Source: G963663365 sp963663365 (lineage in GTDB: Bacteria; Hinthialibacterota; Hinthialibacteria; Hinthialibacterales; G963663365). From it: a stretch of 64,000 nucleotides of DNA. The notes beneath the pieces were generated by a model. That model ran no database searches, had not been told where the DNA came from, and saw only the letters and a program-made list of their open reading frames with translations. This document shows, in pieces, positions 9,307 through 18,289 of the stretch; positions within the stretch are counted from its first letter, which is position 1; each line of letters begins with the position of its first letter. Location of the stretch: the NCBI GenBank assembly GCA_963663365.2, contig CAXXIH010000001.1:1302001-1366000 (forward strand). The letters are read 5' to 3'. Position numbers and translations under genes: made by a program.

Positions 9307-10422
9307 ATGAGCGCGAGCGTAACAGAACAACAGGTTTTGGATGCATTAAGCACAATTGAAGACCCTGATCTGCATAAAGACATTGTAAGTCTGGGATTCA
9401 TTAAGGATTTGCAGATATCAGGCGGCAAAGTCTCCTTTAAGATTCAATTGACGACACCGGCATGCCCGGTCAAAGAGCAGATGCAAAGTATGGCCCGCCA
9501 AGCCGTGGTGGCCTTACCCGGTGTTGAGAGTGTTGAAATCGAGATGACGGCATCTGTGCCTAAGCATGGTGGCATGGGTGAAACGCAGGAAATCCCGGGA
9601 ATCCGCAACATTCTGGCGGTGGCCAGCGGCAAAGGCGGTGTCGGCAAAACCACATGCAGCGTCAATCTTGCACTAGCTCTCTCGCAAAAGGGCGCTCGTG
9701 TAGGTCTTATGGATGGCGATGTATATGGTCCCAATGTGCCCCAGATGATGGCCGCCAATGGGCAGCCGCTTACCGATGGAGAGAGGATACTTCCCAGCAA
9801 AGCCTATGGCATTTCCGTTCTTTCAATGGGGCAACTCACGCCTAAAGATCAACCCATCATGTGGCGCGGCCCGATGCTGCATAGCGTTGTGCAGCAATTC
9901 TTAAAGGACACGCAATGGGGAGAACTCGATTATCTATTGGTTGACTTACCTCCGGGAACAGGGGATGTGCAGCTCTCTTTGATACAGACTGTTCCTTTGG
10001 CCGGCGCTGTTGTTGTAACCACACCGGCTCAAGTTGCCATTGCCGATGTACGCCGGGCAATTCAGATGTTCAACAAACTGGAAGTTCCGGTACTGGGCGT
10101 GCTTGAGAATATGCATAGTTTTGTGGCCCCCGATACAGGAAATACATATCACATATTCGGAAAAGGCGGCGGGCAACAGGTTGCTGACGAATACGATGTC
10201 CCGTTCTTGGGCGGCGTCCCCATTGATCCGCGCATCGCTGAAGGCAGTGATACCGGCAAACCTATCGTTATTGCCGATCCGGATAGCCCCCCGGCGAAGG
10301 CATTTCAGGAGATCGCCACTCAGGTTGCCGCTCAGGTTTCTGTCGTTGCGCTTCAGGCTTCAGTGCGGCGCGGACAGGTTGGTCATTCTCATCCCGTCCA
10401 AATTGGTGGACTGTCCGAATAA
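9307..10422 (+). CDS. mrp: Mrp/ApbC-type iron-sulfur carrier P-loop ATPase
   Basis: The 371-residue protein has an N-terminal MIP18 (DUF59) domain (residues 1-90, with TTPACPVKEQM) and a MinD-like P-loop domain starting with the deviant Walker A motif SGKGGVGKTT near residue 105. The family binds and transfers [4Fe-4S] clusters to target enzymes. The usual CxxC cluster-binding pair near the end of the ATPase domain is missing: the segment reads ENMHSFVAPDTGN before the expected HIFG. Mrp homologues lacking this pair are known in other bacteria, so the gene is not necessarily defective. Start is an ATG with GAGG eight bases upstream. It may be co-transcribed with the transporter gene 94 bases downstream. 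Confidence 0.9.
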   Translation: MSASVTEQQVLDALSTIEDPDLHKDIVSLGFIKDLQISGGKVSFKIQLTTPACPVKEQMQSMARQAVVALPGVESVEIEMTASVPKHGGMGETQEIPGIRNILAVASGKGGVGKTTCSVNLALALSQKGARVGLMDGDVYGPNVPQMMAANGQPLTDGERILPSKAYGISVLSMGQLTPKDQPIMWRGPMLHSVVQQFLKDTQWGELDYLLVDLPPGTGDVQLSLIQTVPLAGAVVVTTPAQVAIADVRRAIQMFNKLEVPVLGVLENMHSFVAPDTGNTYHIFGKGGGQQVADEYDVPFLGGVPIDPRIAEGSDTGKPIVIADPDSPPAKAFQEIATQVAAQVSVVALQASVRRGQVGHSHPVQIGGLSE

Positions 10423-10515
10423 CCACAAACAGGGCAGCGGAACCCAACCATATGATTTATGCCCGATAAGGATCGGCTTATCAATTTCTAAGTCGCGGAG
10501 AGGAACGGCATTCAC

Positions 10516-11277
10516 ATGGGATTGGCAAATGAACATTTGATGCGTGGGACACGGCCCACACCACCTGAACGCATTTTGGTTGCACTCAGCGCGCTTTTTA
10601 TTGTTTTGCTGGTGCTCACCAATATTATCGGTAACAAACTCCTTAAGGTGAATCTGCCGCTTCTTGGTGAGGGAGCGGTCTTCTCCGGTATTTTGACGTA
10701 CCCTTTCACATTTCTATGCACCGACCTTGTCTCGGAGATGTACGGCAAGCGCCGCGCGGATTATATGGTTTTTCTCGGCTTTTGTTTTAGCCTGCTTGTT
10801 TTTCTTTGCTTAGGGCCGCTTGTGGTTTATCTTGAAATCTATCCGGTTGAAAACGCCTCAGATGTCCAAAGCGCCTTTGAAATTATCTTTAATATGGGCC
10901 CCCGGTTGATGGTCGGTTCTATGACCGCCTATGTTGTGGCTCAACTTGCGGATAATTATCTTTACCATTTTTGGCGGCGGTTAACCCGGGGCAAATACCT
11001 CTGGTTACGCAACAATGGCTCCACACTCATCAGTCAATTACTCGACACGATTATCGTTACTTCGATTTTTTTATTCAAAAATCCGGTTTATGCCGATGTC
11101 ACTTTTTTCCCACACGAAGACGCTCCGACCTCCGTCATGCATATCATTATGTTTCAATACACATGCAAGGCAGTGATGGCGATTTGCGACACACCATTTA
11201 TCTATCTGGGCATCTATGGACTGAAACGATTTGTCACGTTGGAGCGCGCCGTCTATGCCGAGGAATCGGACGATTAA
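10516..11277 (+). CDS. Queuosine-precursor transporter (YhhQ/VUT family)
   Basis: The 253-residue protein has about six hydrophobic helices and the YhhQ/VUT family pattern: VLTNIIGNKLL in helix 1, FPFT-like YPFTFLCTDLVSEMYGKRRA in helix 2, and the region SQLLDTIIVTSIFL. Family members import preQ0 or preQ1 for queuosine synthesis. Its presence with queG and a PTPS gene fits a queuosine-using cell that can salvage precursors. The region before it contains only a small 6-bp hairpin (10465-10482); I saw no preQ1 riboswitch. The start has GAGGAA about 12 bases upstream; Met9 is a possible alternative. Confidence 0.88.
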   Translation: MGLANEHLMRGTRPTPPERILVALSALFIVLLVLTNIIGNKLLKVNLPLLGEGAVFSGILTYPFTFLCTDLVSEMYGKRRADYMVFLGFCFSLLVFLCLGPLVVYLEIYPVENASDVQSAFEIIFNMGPRLMVGSMTAYVVAQLADNYLYHFWRRLTRGKYLWLRNNGSTLISQLLDTIIVTSIFLFKNPVYADVTFFPHEDAPTSVMHIIMFQYTCKAVMAICDTPFIYLGIYGLKRFVTLERAVYAEESDD

Positions 11278-11533
11278 GCCACGTATCGTATTCCTGCCGG
11301 ACATCCCCTGCTGTCGGCAAGACCATCGGGCTGTCACCGAATTCCTGTAAAACCCCTTTGGGAAGGCATGACATCAGTCCGGCTTTTGGTAGGCTCATTT
11401 TCAGTTACGGAGCAGGTTGAGATGGAGTGTTCCGGCTGTTACTGGCGGTTCTTATTCTTTGGTGGCCTTCTCAATCCCGGCCTAAGTTCTGATATTTCAG
11501 TTGGCTACTTAAGGTTTTATGCAGGAGTGTGCT

Positions 11534-12016
11534 ATGGCTGTCTTCGTTACCCGGCGTGCCCAATTCTCAGCCTCACACCGGCTCCATAATCCCGAACTCA
11601 CCGATGAACGGAACCGGGAAATCTATGGGTACTGCAACAATCCTAATGGCCATGGCCATAATTACTATCTGGAAGTCACTTTGCGTGGACAGCCTGATCC
11701 TGAGACGGGCATGTTGGCCGATCTAAAATGGCTAAAATCCGTGATAAACGGCTGCATCGTGGAATCTGTCGATCATAAGCATCTCAATACGGATGTGCCG
11801 TTCTTGAAAGGCGTGATTCCAACCGTGGAGAACCTTGTAAAGGCAATTTGGGACGAATTAGAAAAAAATCTTCCAGCGGGCCTTTTGTTTGCCGTGAAAC
11901 TATATGAAACCGAAAACAACTGGGCCGTATATTTTGGCAACTGTGAGGAGAGAACATCTTCCGAAAAAGCCGAAGAACCTTTTATCGAAGCGGCCCTTAC
12001 CAGTGGTATCCTGTGA
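11534..12016 (+). CDS. 6-pyruvoyl-tetrahydropterin synthase (eukaryotic-type), QueD superfamily
   Basis: A 160-residue T-fold enzyme acting on dihydroneopterin triphosphate. It contains FSASHRL, CNNPNGHGHNY, VDHKHLN and YETENNWAVY, the metal-binding histidines and catalytic residues of the family. The long spacing C-x5-HGH and the CNNPNGHGHNY wording are those of animal 6-pyruvoyl-tetrahydropterin synthase rather than of ordinary bacterial QueD, which has CxxxHGH. It could therefore make 6-pyruvoyl-tetrahydropterin for a biopterin-like cofactor, or serve queuosine synthesis. Start is placed at the ATG at 11534, six bases after AGGAG, not at the ATG at 11519. folE lies 50 bases downstream and makes its substrate. 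Confidence 0.85.
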   Translation: MAVFVTRRAQFSASHRLHNPELTDERNREIYGYCNNPNGHGHNYYLEVTLRGQPDPETGMLADLKWLKSVINGCIVESVDHKHLNTDVPFLKGVIPTVENLVKAIWDELEKNLPAGLLFAVKLYETENNWAVYFGNCEERTSSEKAEEPFIEAALTSGIL

Positions 12017-12066
12017 AGTAATACACCGTGCCTTGTATTATGCTGGCGTACGGAAAGGAATAGCAG

Positions 12067-12699
12067 ATGTCGGTTCAACTACCTGCGAAATGGAGCGGGG
12101 AACCCGCCGATCCGGCGGCCAAAGAAGCGCTTAAAAAAGTATCCATGGAAGATCTTATCCGGGAACTGCTTGTACGCGTCGGCGAGAATCCCGAACGGGA
12201 AGGATTGCTTCGCACACCGCATCGTGTCGCGAAGGCCTGGGATTTTCTGACTTCCGGCTATGAAGCCGATATCGATGAAGTGATCAATGATGCCATTTTC
12301 GACGAGTCACATGATGAAATGGTCATCGTGCGTGATATCGACATCTTTTCGCTATGCGAGCATCACCTGTTGCCTTTTTTCGGAAAGGCCCACGTTGCTT
12401 ATATTCCCAATGGGAAAGTTGTCGGATTATCCAAGATTCCCCGTTTGACCGAGGTTTTTACGCGGCGGCTCCAATTGCAGGAACGGTTGACCAGTCAGAT
12501 CGCCAAGGCAGTGCAACATGTGCTCAATCCAAGAGGCGTGGCCGTTATTGTTGAGGCGGAGCATATGTGTATGATTATGCGCGGCGTACAAAAAGTCGGG
12601 TCAAAAACCATCACCAGCTCCATGCTTGGCGCATTTCGGGAAGACCGCGCAACGCGTGAAGAGTTCCTAAACCTGGTTCGCGCACCTCAACAATTCTAA
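12067..12699 (+). CDS. folE: GTP cyclohydrolase I
   Basis: FolE converts GTP to dihydroneopterin triphosphate, the first step to folate, biopterin and queuosine. The 210-residue protein shows the full family pattern: GLLRTPHRVAKAWDFLTSGY, the zinc-binding SLCEHHLLPFFG, GLSKIPRLTEVFTRRLQLQE and the second zinc cysteine in EHMCMIMRGVQK. It is of the usual FolE1 type. AGGA lies seven bases before the ATG. It directly follows the PTPS gene, so the pair supplies 7,8-dihydroneopterin triphosphate and consumes it in one operon. Confidence 0.96.
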   Translation: MSVQLPAKWSGEPADPAAKEALKKVSMEDLIRELLVRVGENPEREGLLRTPHRVAKAWDFLTSGYEADIDEVINDAIFDESHDEMVIVRDIDIFSLCEHHLLPFFGKAHVAYIPNGKVVGLSKIPRLTEVFTRRLQLQERLTSQIAKAVQHVLNPRGVAVIVEAEHMCMIMRGVQKVGSKTITSSMLGAFREDRATREEFLNLVRAPQQF

Positions 12700-12715
12700 G
12701 ATTCATTTAAATGTT

Positions 12716-12757
12716 ACCCCGGTTTGGTCCACGGGCTTTCCGTGCGCTGACCGGGGT
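12716..12757 (+). terminator. Stem-loop after folE, possible terminator
   Basis: An 8-bp outer stem, ACCCCGGT (12716-12723) with ACCGGGGT (12750-12757), encloses an inner stem CACGG/CCGTG. The bases after it (GTGTTCTTTC) are only weakly T-rich, so a Rho-independent terminator is plausible but not certain. It separates folE from the TPR gene. Confidence 0.5.
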
Positions 12758-12864
12758 GTGTTCTTTCATGCGGGCCTGATCGGCAAGGGGTGGGGATTAT
12801 CCCGGATAAACACCATTGTCGGCTGCCTTGCTGAAAAGAATTCGAACCACCGCAGAGGAAAGTT

Positions 12865-14487
12865 ATGCCGAAATCCAAAAACCGCAACCATTCAGCTCAA
12901 ACATCTATATCTCGTGTTCCGATTACCGCTGAATCGCCCTTACGTGTTGTTTTTCAGCAACTTGTCGAATTTGCCAATCAAAAATCGCTGAATGATTATA
13001 TTGGTACAGCTCGCGAGCGGTTTTTAATTATGACATTTCTGCAAGGCCGTCCTCTTTCGGAAACCCTGCGGCGTGTATTTTGGGAATGGGCGATTTTCGA
13101 TTACCGGGAGCGCCGGAACAAGCCAACCCTTCTGGAGAGGTTTATTGTTTCCCGCAATTTTGATGAAGCCACAGCCCAGGCGCTTGCCGCCTTGGGGCAG
13201 GGCCGTAACAGTTTTTTTCGCGTTCTTGAAATCGTACCCGATAAGGATGAAAGCAAACTGACTGTTGTTGAATTGGGCAAAGAAACTGAGGGCCGGTTCG
13301 AGGCCCCAGTGCCTTCCGATTTGGGCTTCGAGCAGCAGGAGGTTTTGGAAGGCCGATTGGTGCCTTGGCGCGGTGGTTTTCGGTTCATCGGTGGTTTGCG
13401 GCGGATGGATGCCGAGTTTATGAAAGAGATCGAAGGCGACCTTCGTTCTTTGCGTATCAAGCATGCCGACAGTGAAAACTGGGTGGCTTTAGTTTGTTAT
13501 CTTAAGCCGCTTCTATTTCAAGCCATCGAATCGAATCGCGACATTGTTGGCCTCATTAAAAATATCGCCACGGGAGAGATCATAACTCCCGACCGCGTAT
13601 TCGCCCGTTATGCCATTGCTCGTTTAGAGGCCGGTGATGGCGCCCGCGCTTTGCAGTGGTCCGAAGAGGCCCGTCAGGATTTCCCGGATAGCGATGTGAT
13701 CCGTTCTGTCCTCGCACAGTGTTTGGATACAAACGACCGTGCCGATGAGGCCTTGGAACTTCTCAAAGAGTCGATTCAAATACGTGAAACCGATCTTCGT
13801 TTGCGGCTCCAAGCGGCCAATGTCTTAATGCGCCGCCAACGTTTTTCCGAAGCCAGGGGAATCATGGAGCCCGCCTTGGAATTAAAGGCCGACCGTCTGT
13901 ATCCCGATATCATTTCGGCCATGGGGATGTGCTTTTATCGTGAAGGCGAGTGTGACCGCGGGCGCGCCCTTATGCGTGAAAGCATTGCCGAGAAGCCTGA
14001 GAATACATTTATCTATATTTCCAATGCCATCACGCTGCTTGATGGTGAAGAATATCAAGAGGCTTTGGACCACGTGGAACAAGCCCTGGAAATCAATGCT
14101 GAAGAGACGACCGCGTTATTGCTCCAAGGCCGTTGTTTTGAGGGCTTGGGGCGGGATGCCGAAGCACTGGCAATCTATGACCGTGTCGCTCGCCGGATTC
14201 AGCCCAGCCCCGATTTCCTGAAACGCACGGCAGCCGTAGCGGCCCGTTTGGGGCGTTGCACACGCGCGGCATCCGCCTATGAATGTTGTCTACAAACGGA
14301 TCCGCACGATATCGAGGCTGCTTGTGGACTGATCCGGGTTCTGCGTCAACGCGGACGGGATCACCAAGCCGTGCCGATTCTTGAACGGCTTTTGGCCCAA
14401 CACCCGAATCATCCCGAATTGCTCAAATTACTTGAGGAAACCGGAGCGCCAAGCACCCAGCCGCCTTCTGCCGGTACGTCTTCCTAA
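12865..14487 (+). CDS. Tetratricopeptide repeat protein of unknown role
   Basis: A 540-residue soluble protein without signal peptide. Residues 1-210 form an unrecognised domain with a charged start (MPKSKNRNHSAQ). From ~250 to 525 there are about seven TPR-like helix pairs, for example ARLEAGDGARALQWSEEARQ, VLMRRQRFSEARGIMEPALE and LLDGEEYQEALDHVEQALE. TPR arrays bind partner proteins, so this is probably an adaptor. The GAGGAAAG before the ATG is a good ribosome binding site. The next gene starts 21 bases downstream, which suggests co-transcription with the membrane glycosyltransferase. Confidence 0.8.
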   Translation: MPKSKNRNHSAQTSISRVPITAESPLRVVFQQLVEFANQKSLNDYIGTARERFLIMTFLQGRPLSETLRRVFWEWAIFDYRERRNKPTLLERFIVSRNFDEATAQALAALGQGRNSFFRVLEIVPDKDESKLTVVELGKETEGRFEAPVPSDLGFEQQEVLEGRLVPWRGGFRFIGGLRRMDAEFMKEIEGDLRSLRIKHADSENWVALVCYLKPLLFQAIESNRDIVGLIKNIATGEIITPDRVFARYAIARLEAGDGARALQWSEEARQDFPDSDVIRSVLAQCLDTNDRADEALELLKESIQIRETDLRLRLQAANVLMRRQRFSEARGIMEPALELKADRLYPDIISAMGMCFYREGECDRGRALMRESIAEKPENTFIYISNAITLLDGEEYQEALDHVEQALEINAEETTALLLQGRCFEGLGRDAEALAIYDRVARRIQPSPDFLKRTAAVAARLGRCTRAASAYECCLQTDPHDIEAACGLIRVLRQRGRDHQAVPILERLLAQHPNHPELLKLLEETGAPSTQPPSAGTSS

Positions 14488-14508
14488 AACCGTGTAAACT
14501 GCGTGTTG

Positions 14509-16347
14509 ATGAATTCTGAATCACGGTTCCGGTATTTGCCATTCGTACTCTTAGGAGTGGCCCTTCTAGCTCGATTGCTGCTTCTAACCCTTCCGGGATT
14601 TCGCCAAGATGTCAGTTGGTATGTAACCCTTGGTGAGGTTCTTTATTCGGACGGATTGCTCGAAGGCTATGATCATCCCGAGCGTGTCTCCGGTTTAGTC
14701 GTCAATTACTTTCCTCTGGCGCTGACGTTGTTGTGGGTGATTTCACCGCTTTTAATGCTGGCCAAATCATCTGCAATTGCCTGGCTTCCCGGTGCGATAC
14801 ATCGTCTACCCGCCATTGCCGCCGATCTTGCAATTGCCTGGCTGCTCTATCGCACCATTCGTAATCAGTCCCCGACCAGCAAACCTGCCGCCGAAAAAGA
14901 AGGCCCGGCTCTTACTCCATCGATCGCGGTTTTGGCTCTTGCCCTCTTTAATCCCGGCCCGCTTTATGTTGGAGCCGGATATGGACAGATGGAGTCTGTG
15001 GCAATGTTGGGGATCGTTGGCTCGGTTCTTCTCCTTTTACGGGGGAAGCCGGCATGGTCCGGCCTGTGTGCCGGTCTGGCTTTGGGATTCAAGATGCAGG
15101 TCCTGGTACTCATGCCGGCCTTGGCTGTGTTGGCCCTGTTGCGGTGCCGTATTAAGGGAGTGATTGTGTGGTCTGCGCTTTGTATTCCAACACTTTTTCT
15201 CCCATGGTTGCCTTTTATCCTGGCCGGAAAGGCCCATGCCGCTTGGCAAAGCACTTTTGTGCTCAATTCCGATTGGAGCCGGCACCTTTCCAGCGGCGCT
15301 TTCAATGTTTGGGCACTGACCCATAATCCGCTTCTACCGGACCTATTGCCGCTCGAACTGTTCTTTTCCGAGGATGGAACGATATCCACCGGCAGTCTGT
15401 TGGCCTTTTTTACATATCGCCGGGTTGGATTGTTGCTTTTTGCCGCCGGGTATGCCGCAGCCATTGCATTGCTCTATCGTTTTCGTAACGAACGGCAGAT
15501 TGACTGGTGGTTTCTGGCGGCTGTTGGATATCTTTTCTTTGCCTTTCCGACCCGGATCCATGAGCGCTATTTGTTGTCATTTTTGATTCTGTCACTGCCC
15601 ATTATTGTGCTGTATCGTTCCTGGCCCCGCCGCCTATGTTTCGGTTTGCTGTCTTTGGTGTATCCGGTGAACCTGTTGGTTATTGCGCCCTTATCGGGTA
15701 ATTCACCCGAACTTGCGGATATTCCCCATGCCCTTCGTTTCTTCTGCGGGGCTTTGACTTTGGCTGCCGGGGCGTGGTTGCTTATGCCTCCGTGTGGGGA
15801 ATCCGCCTGCCGTTGGCCGCGTCCTAAACGGGCGGTTATAGGCTGGTGCACCGGCGTAACTTTGATTTTCGTTGTGTTGTCATTGTTCTCAAATATGCGG
15901 ACAGAGGAATGGCGTGATCGGCAACACCTCCAAGATATTCCTTTTGCCGAACCTCCGGCGGAACACTGGCTTATCGCCCATCAGCGTGGGCTCTCGGTTG
16001 ATCGAAACGCATTGACGGTCGATGGCACAATCTGGGCGAGGGGGCTTGGCATGCATGCAGCCAGCCATGTCGTATTCGATGTCACCGGACCTTCAAGACT
16101 TCGTGGAGCCGTTGGGATAGACGACGAAACGCTTGTATATGCCCGCGGGGAGTTGGCAGCCTGCATCATTGTTAACGGTGCAACCACGTTTGAATCAGGA
16201 CCACTCCATAGCGGTAAACCGCCAGCCCAAATAGCGATAGAACTTCCTAATGATTTGAATCGACTTGAGTTGCACTTGGATCCCCGGGGTGTGGACTTGG
16301 ATGATCACGCTGATTGGCTTGGGATGGCGATAGAGCCCCTTAAATAG
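14509..16347 (+). CDS. GT-C type membrane glycosyltransferase with C-terminal NPCBM domain
   Basis: The protein (612 residues from the ATG at 14509; an in-frame GTG lies at 14503) has about 11 hydrophobic helices over residues 1-460. An early loop, FRQDVSWYVTLGEVLY, carries acidic residues like those in GT-C enzymes, which use polyprenyl-phosphate sugars as donors outside the inner membrane. The C-terminal ~120 residues match the NPCBM carbohydrate-binding fold closely: LTVDGTIWARGLGMHAASHV, GAVGIDDE and the ending DDHADWLGMAIE. A periplasmic sugar-binding module on a membrane glycosyltransferase would hold the acceptor glycan near the active site; this is inference. Substrate unknown. Confidence 0.75.
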   Translation: MNSESRFRYLPFVLLGVALLARLLLLTLPGFRQDVSWYVTLGEVLYSDGLLEGYDHPERVSGLVVNYFPLALTLLWVISPLLMLAKSSAIAWLPGAIHRLPAIAADLAIAWLLYRTIRNQSPTSKPAAEKEGPALTPSIAVLALALFNPGPLYVGAGYGQMESVAMLGIVGSVLLLLRGKPAWSGLCAGLALGFKMQVLVLMPALAVLALLRCRIKGVIVWSALCIPTLFLPWLPFILAGKAHAAWQSTFVLNSDWSRHLSSGAFNVWALTHNPLLPDLLPLELFFSEDGTISTGSLLAFFTYRRVGLLLFAAGYAAAIALLYRFRNERQIDWWFLAAVGYLFFAFPTRIHERYLLSFLILSLPIIVLYRSWPRRLCFGLLSLVYPVNLLVIAPLSGNSPELADIPHALRFFCGALTLAAGAWLLMPPCGESACRWPRPKRAVIGWCTGVTLIFVVLSLFSNMRTEEWRDRQHLQDIPFAEPPAEHWLIAHQRGLSVDRNALTVDGTIWARGLGMHAASHVVFDVTGPSRLRGAVGIDDETLVYARGELAACIIVNGATTFESGPLHSGKPPAQIAIELPNDLNRLELHLDPRGVDLDDHADWLGMAIEPLK

Positions 16348-16408
16348 AGGTAAATCTAGTATTTCCAGTAGGTTTTCTTATTTCTTTTTCAATTAAATAT
16401 AATTTCTA

Positions 16409-16437
16409 TTGCAAATTCGGTCATTCGCCCCTATAGT
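16409..16437 (+). promoter_or_regulatory. Sigma-70-like promoter before the unknown gene at 16528
   Basis: TTGCAA (16409-16414) and TATAGT (16432-16437) are separated by 17 bases in an AT-rich intergenic stretch. It could drive the 550-residue gene and possibly the chemotaxis genes behind it. Confidence 0.5.
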
Positions 16438-16527
16438 GGTCATTCGTGTAACCAGAGGCCATTTTTCCTCTAAGTGACTTAAATTCTTCAACTTGCGCGG
16501 CCCATTCCGCTGCTTAACCATTATACG

Positions 16528-18180
16528 ATGTCGTCGAGTTTACAGCCGGTTCGTAAAGGACCAGATAACTTTCCACGCCTTATTCCAAGCAGATCTTGGA
16601 CAACGTATCGCCGAGCGATTCGAGATGCAGTTCTTCAATTCTGCAAGAATGCTCCGGTCATCTATCGCGAACTAAAAGACCCAGTCAAAGAACTGGTCGA
16701 GAAACTTTCCCCAAACATCCCTCTTCCGGTTTGTTTTGATGACCAAGCTCAAGAGCTGATTCATAGTGTAGCTGTTGTCTTTGATGGCATGGTTCGCACC
16801 AAAGAAGGCCCGGATCCGGATCTGGTCGCCAGAGTTGTAAGGCACACCCAAGGTGCATTGGCAGATTATCTGCTTGGCCTGCACATGGGATTTCTGCGTG
16901 AGATTCTTGATGCCGGTGCTGAGGGCGTTCAACGGCTTCTTGACTCACTCCCCAAAGCCGCAGAGATGCCCGTAATTCGCCAACCGGAACAGGCTCTCCG
17001 TCGTATTGAAGTCTATTATGAGGTCGGCGCCTTTCTTCATTTGCCCGAATTACACCTCTCTGTTGCCAAAGTCCGCTCACGAGCCTCGTCCCGGGCTAGG
17101 AGGGGGAACCTTTGGCCGACGGATCGTCTCGCGAAGTTCCAGTATTTGGAAGATTTGATTGACAATGGCGCCATGGAGCCGTGCAGCGAAGAAGACCTTG
17201 TCTTCCTCGTTTCACAATCAAGTCTCGATATGCTCCAGAAAAAAGTCGTCCTGCTGCAACAAGCCGCGGAAGGCGTTAGCGCCAACAGACTGAAAGCCAA
17301 CTTCTCCCGCCTGCAAGACCATGTGCGCCGTGTCAAAAAGCGCGATGCCGATTTGCAGCAACGCCAAAAACTCTTGCGGGAGATGGGAGCATCGCCGGAG
17401 CAGGTCGAGTACATTTCTGCTCGGGCCAGCTACCAAACGATGTCGAATCTTCTGAATTTGGCAGATGGGGATCTGGCTATTTCCGATCTAATGGGGGGGA
17501 AACGGACCATTAAAAAGATTCTTCGCCGCCAGGGCCGTCAGGCTGAAGATAGCGGCAAGATTCTAAAATACTTGGTTAACCGTGTGGGTATCGATCAGGA
17601 TATTGCTGTCCAGTTTTTGCAGAACCATCCCGATTTCGACCTCGAAAAAGTGAAAGAAATTGTGGAATTTCTGCGAGTACGCTACCGCACCCATTACCGC
17701 TCGCATTGGGGCTTCAGTGTTCGTCCTGAATTGCTGAAGAAAGCCCTTCGGGTTGGATTTTCGCGCACCAAACTTCGCTGGGATTCAATGACAGCGCGCG
17801 ATTTTCTGCACGATCTGCGCCAGGCTGTTATCGAGGATGAACAGAAGGTCATCAATCAATGCGGCGAAATGGATAGCAATAGCCGTCAAGTGGCTCTCGA
17901 ACCGTTGCGCGAAGTCCTCGATTACGAGACGGATTCGGAAACCAAAAAACAGTTGGTTTTTATTTACGAGCAATTTTGCAAGATCGGATTATGCATACCC
18001 CGTGAGAAGTTGAAGCAAATTTGTCTCAACAAGAAAGATATCTTTCCTAATCCTCGGAAAGTCCAGGACGCACTTGAAATCCTGAATGGTTCTTACCGGG
18101 CCATTGGCCAGCACGGTGATGCATTGTGCATTTCACCTGATTACCTGGCGATTATACCCAAAGCCTACCCTCACCGTTAA
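16528..18180 (+). CDS. Large unknown helical protein upstream of the chemotaxis genes
   Basis: I do not recognise this 550-residue protein. It has no signal peptide or membrane helix and looks almost entirely alpha-helical and charged. Visible stretches include a coiled-coil-like segment (MLQKKVVLLQQAAEG, RLQDHVRRVKKRDADLQQRQ, residues ~230-290) and a long basic region (HYRSHWGFSVRPELLKKALR). It starts at an ATG without a clear ribosome binding site and ends 109 bases before cheC, in the same direction. It may belong to the same transcription unit, but no direct link to chemotaxis can be read from the sequence. Confidence 0.7.
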   Translation: MSSSLQPVRKGPDNFPRLIPSRSWTTYRRAIRDAVLQFCKNAPVIYRELKDPVKELVEKLSPNIPLPVCFDDQAQELIHSVAVVFDGMVRTKEGPDPDLVARVVRHTQGALADYLLGLHMGFLREILDAGAEGVQRLLDSLPKAAEMPVIRQPEQALRRIEVYYEVGAFLHLPELHLSVAKVRSRASSRARRGNLWPTDRLAKFQYLEDLIDNGAMEPCSEEDLVFLVSQSSLDMLQKKVVLLQQAAEGVSANRLKANFSRLQDHVRRVKKRDADLQQRQKLLREMGASPEQVEYISARASYQTMSNLLNLADGDLAISDLMGGKRTIKKILRRQGRQAEDSGKILKYLVNRVGIDQDIAVQFLQNHPDFDLEKVKEIVEFLRVRYRTHYRSHWGFSVRPELLKKALRVGFSRTKLRWDSMTARDFLHDLRQAVIEDEQKVINQCGEMDSNSRQVALEPLREVLDYETDSETKKQLVFIYEQFCKIGLCIPREKLKQICLNKKDIFPNPRKVQDALEILNGSYRAIGQHGDALCISPDYLAIIPKAYPHR

Positions 18181-18289
18181 CCGAAAACTCAGGTTTGCAC
18201 TTCTCCGGCTCAGAACAAAATGCCTGCGGGCCAAGCTATATTTTTGCATTTTGATTTGGCAGCCATATTCCATGAGGTACAATGAGGGC

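Noticed and set aside
10423..10515. Possible preQ1 riboswitch before the queuosine-precursor transporter
   Set aside because: Only a small 6-bp hairpin (10465-10482) is present; the C-rich loop and A-rich tail of preQ1 riboswitches are not visible.
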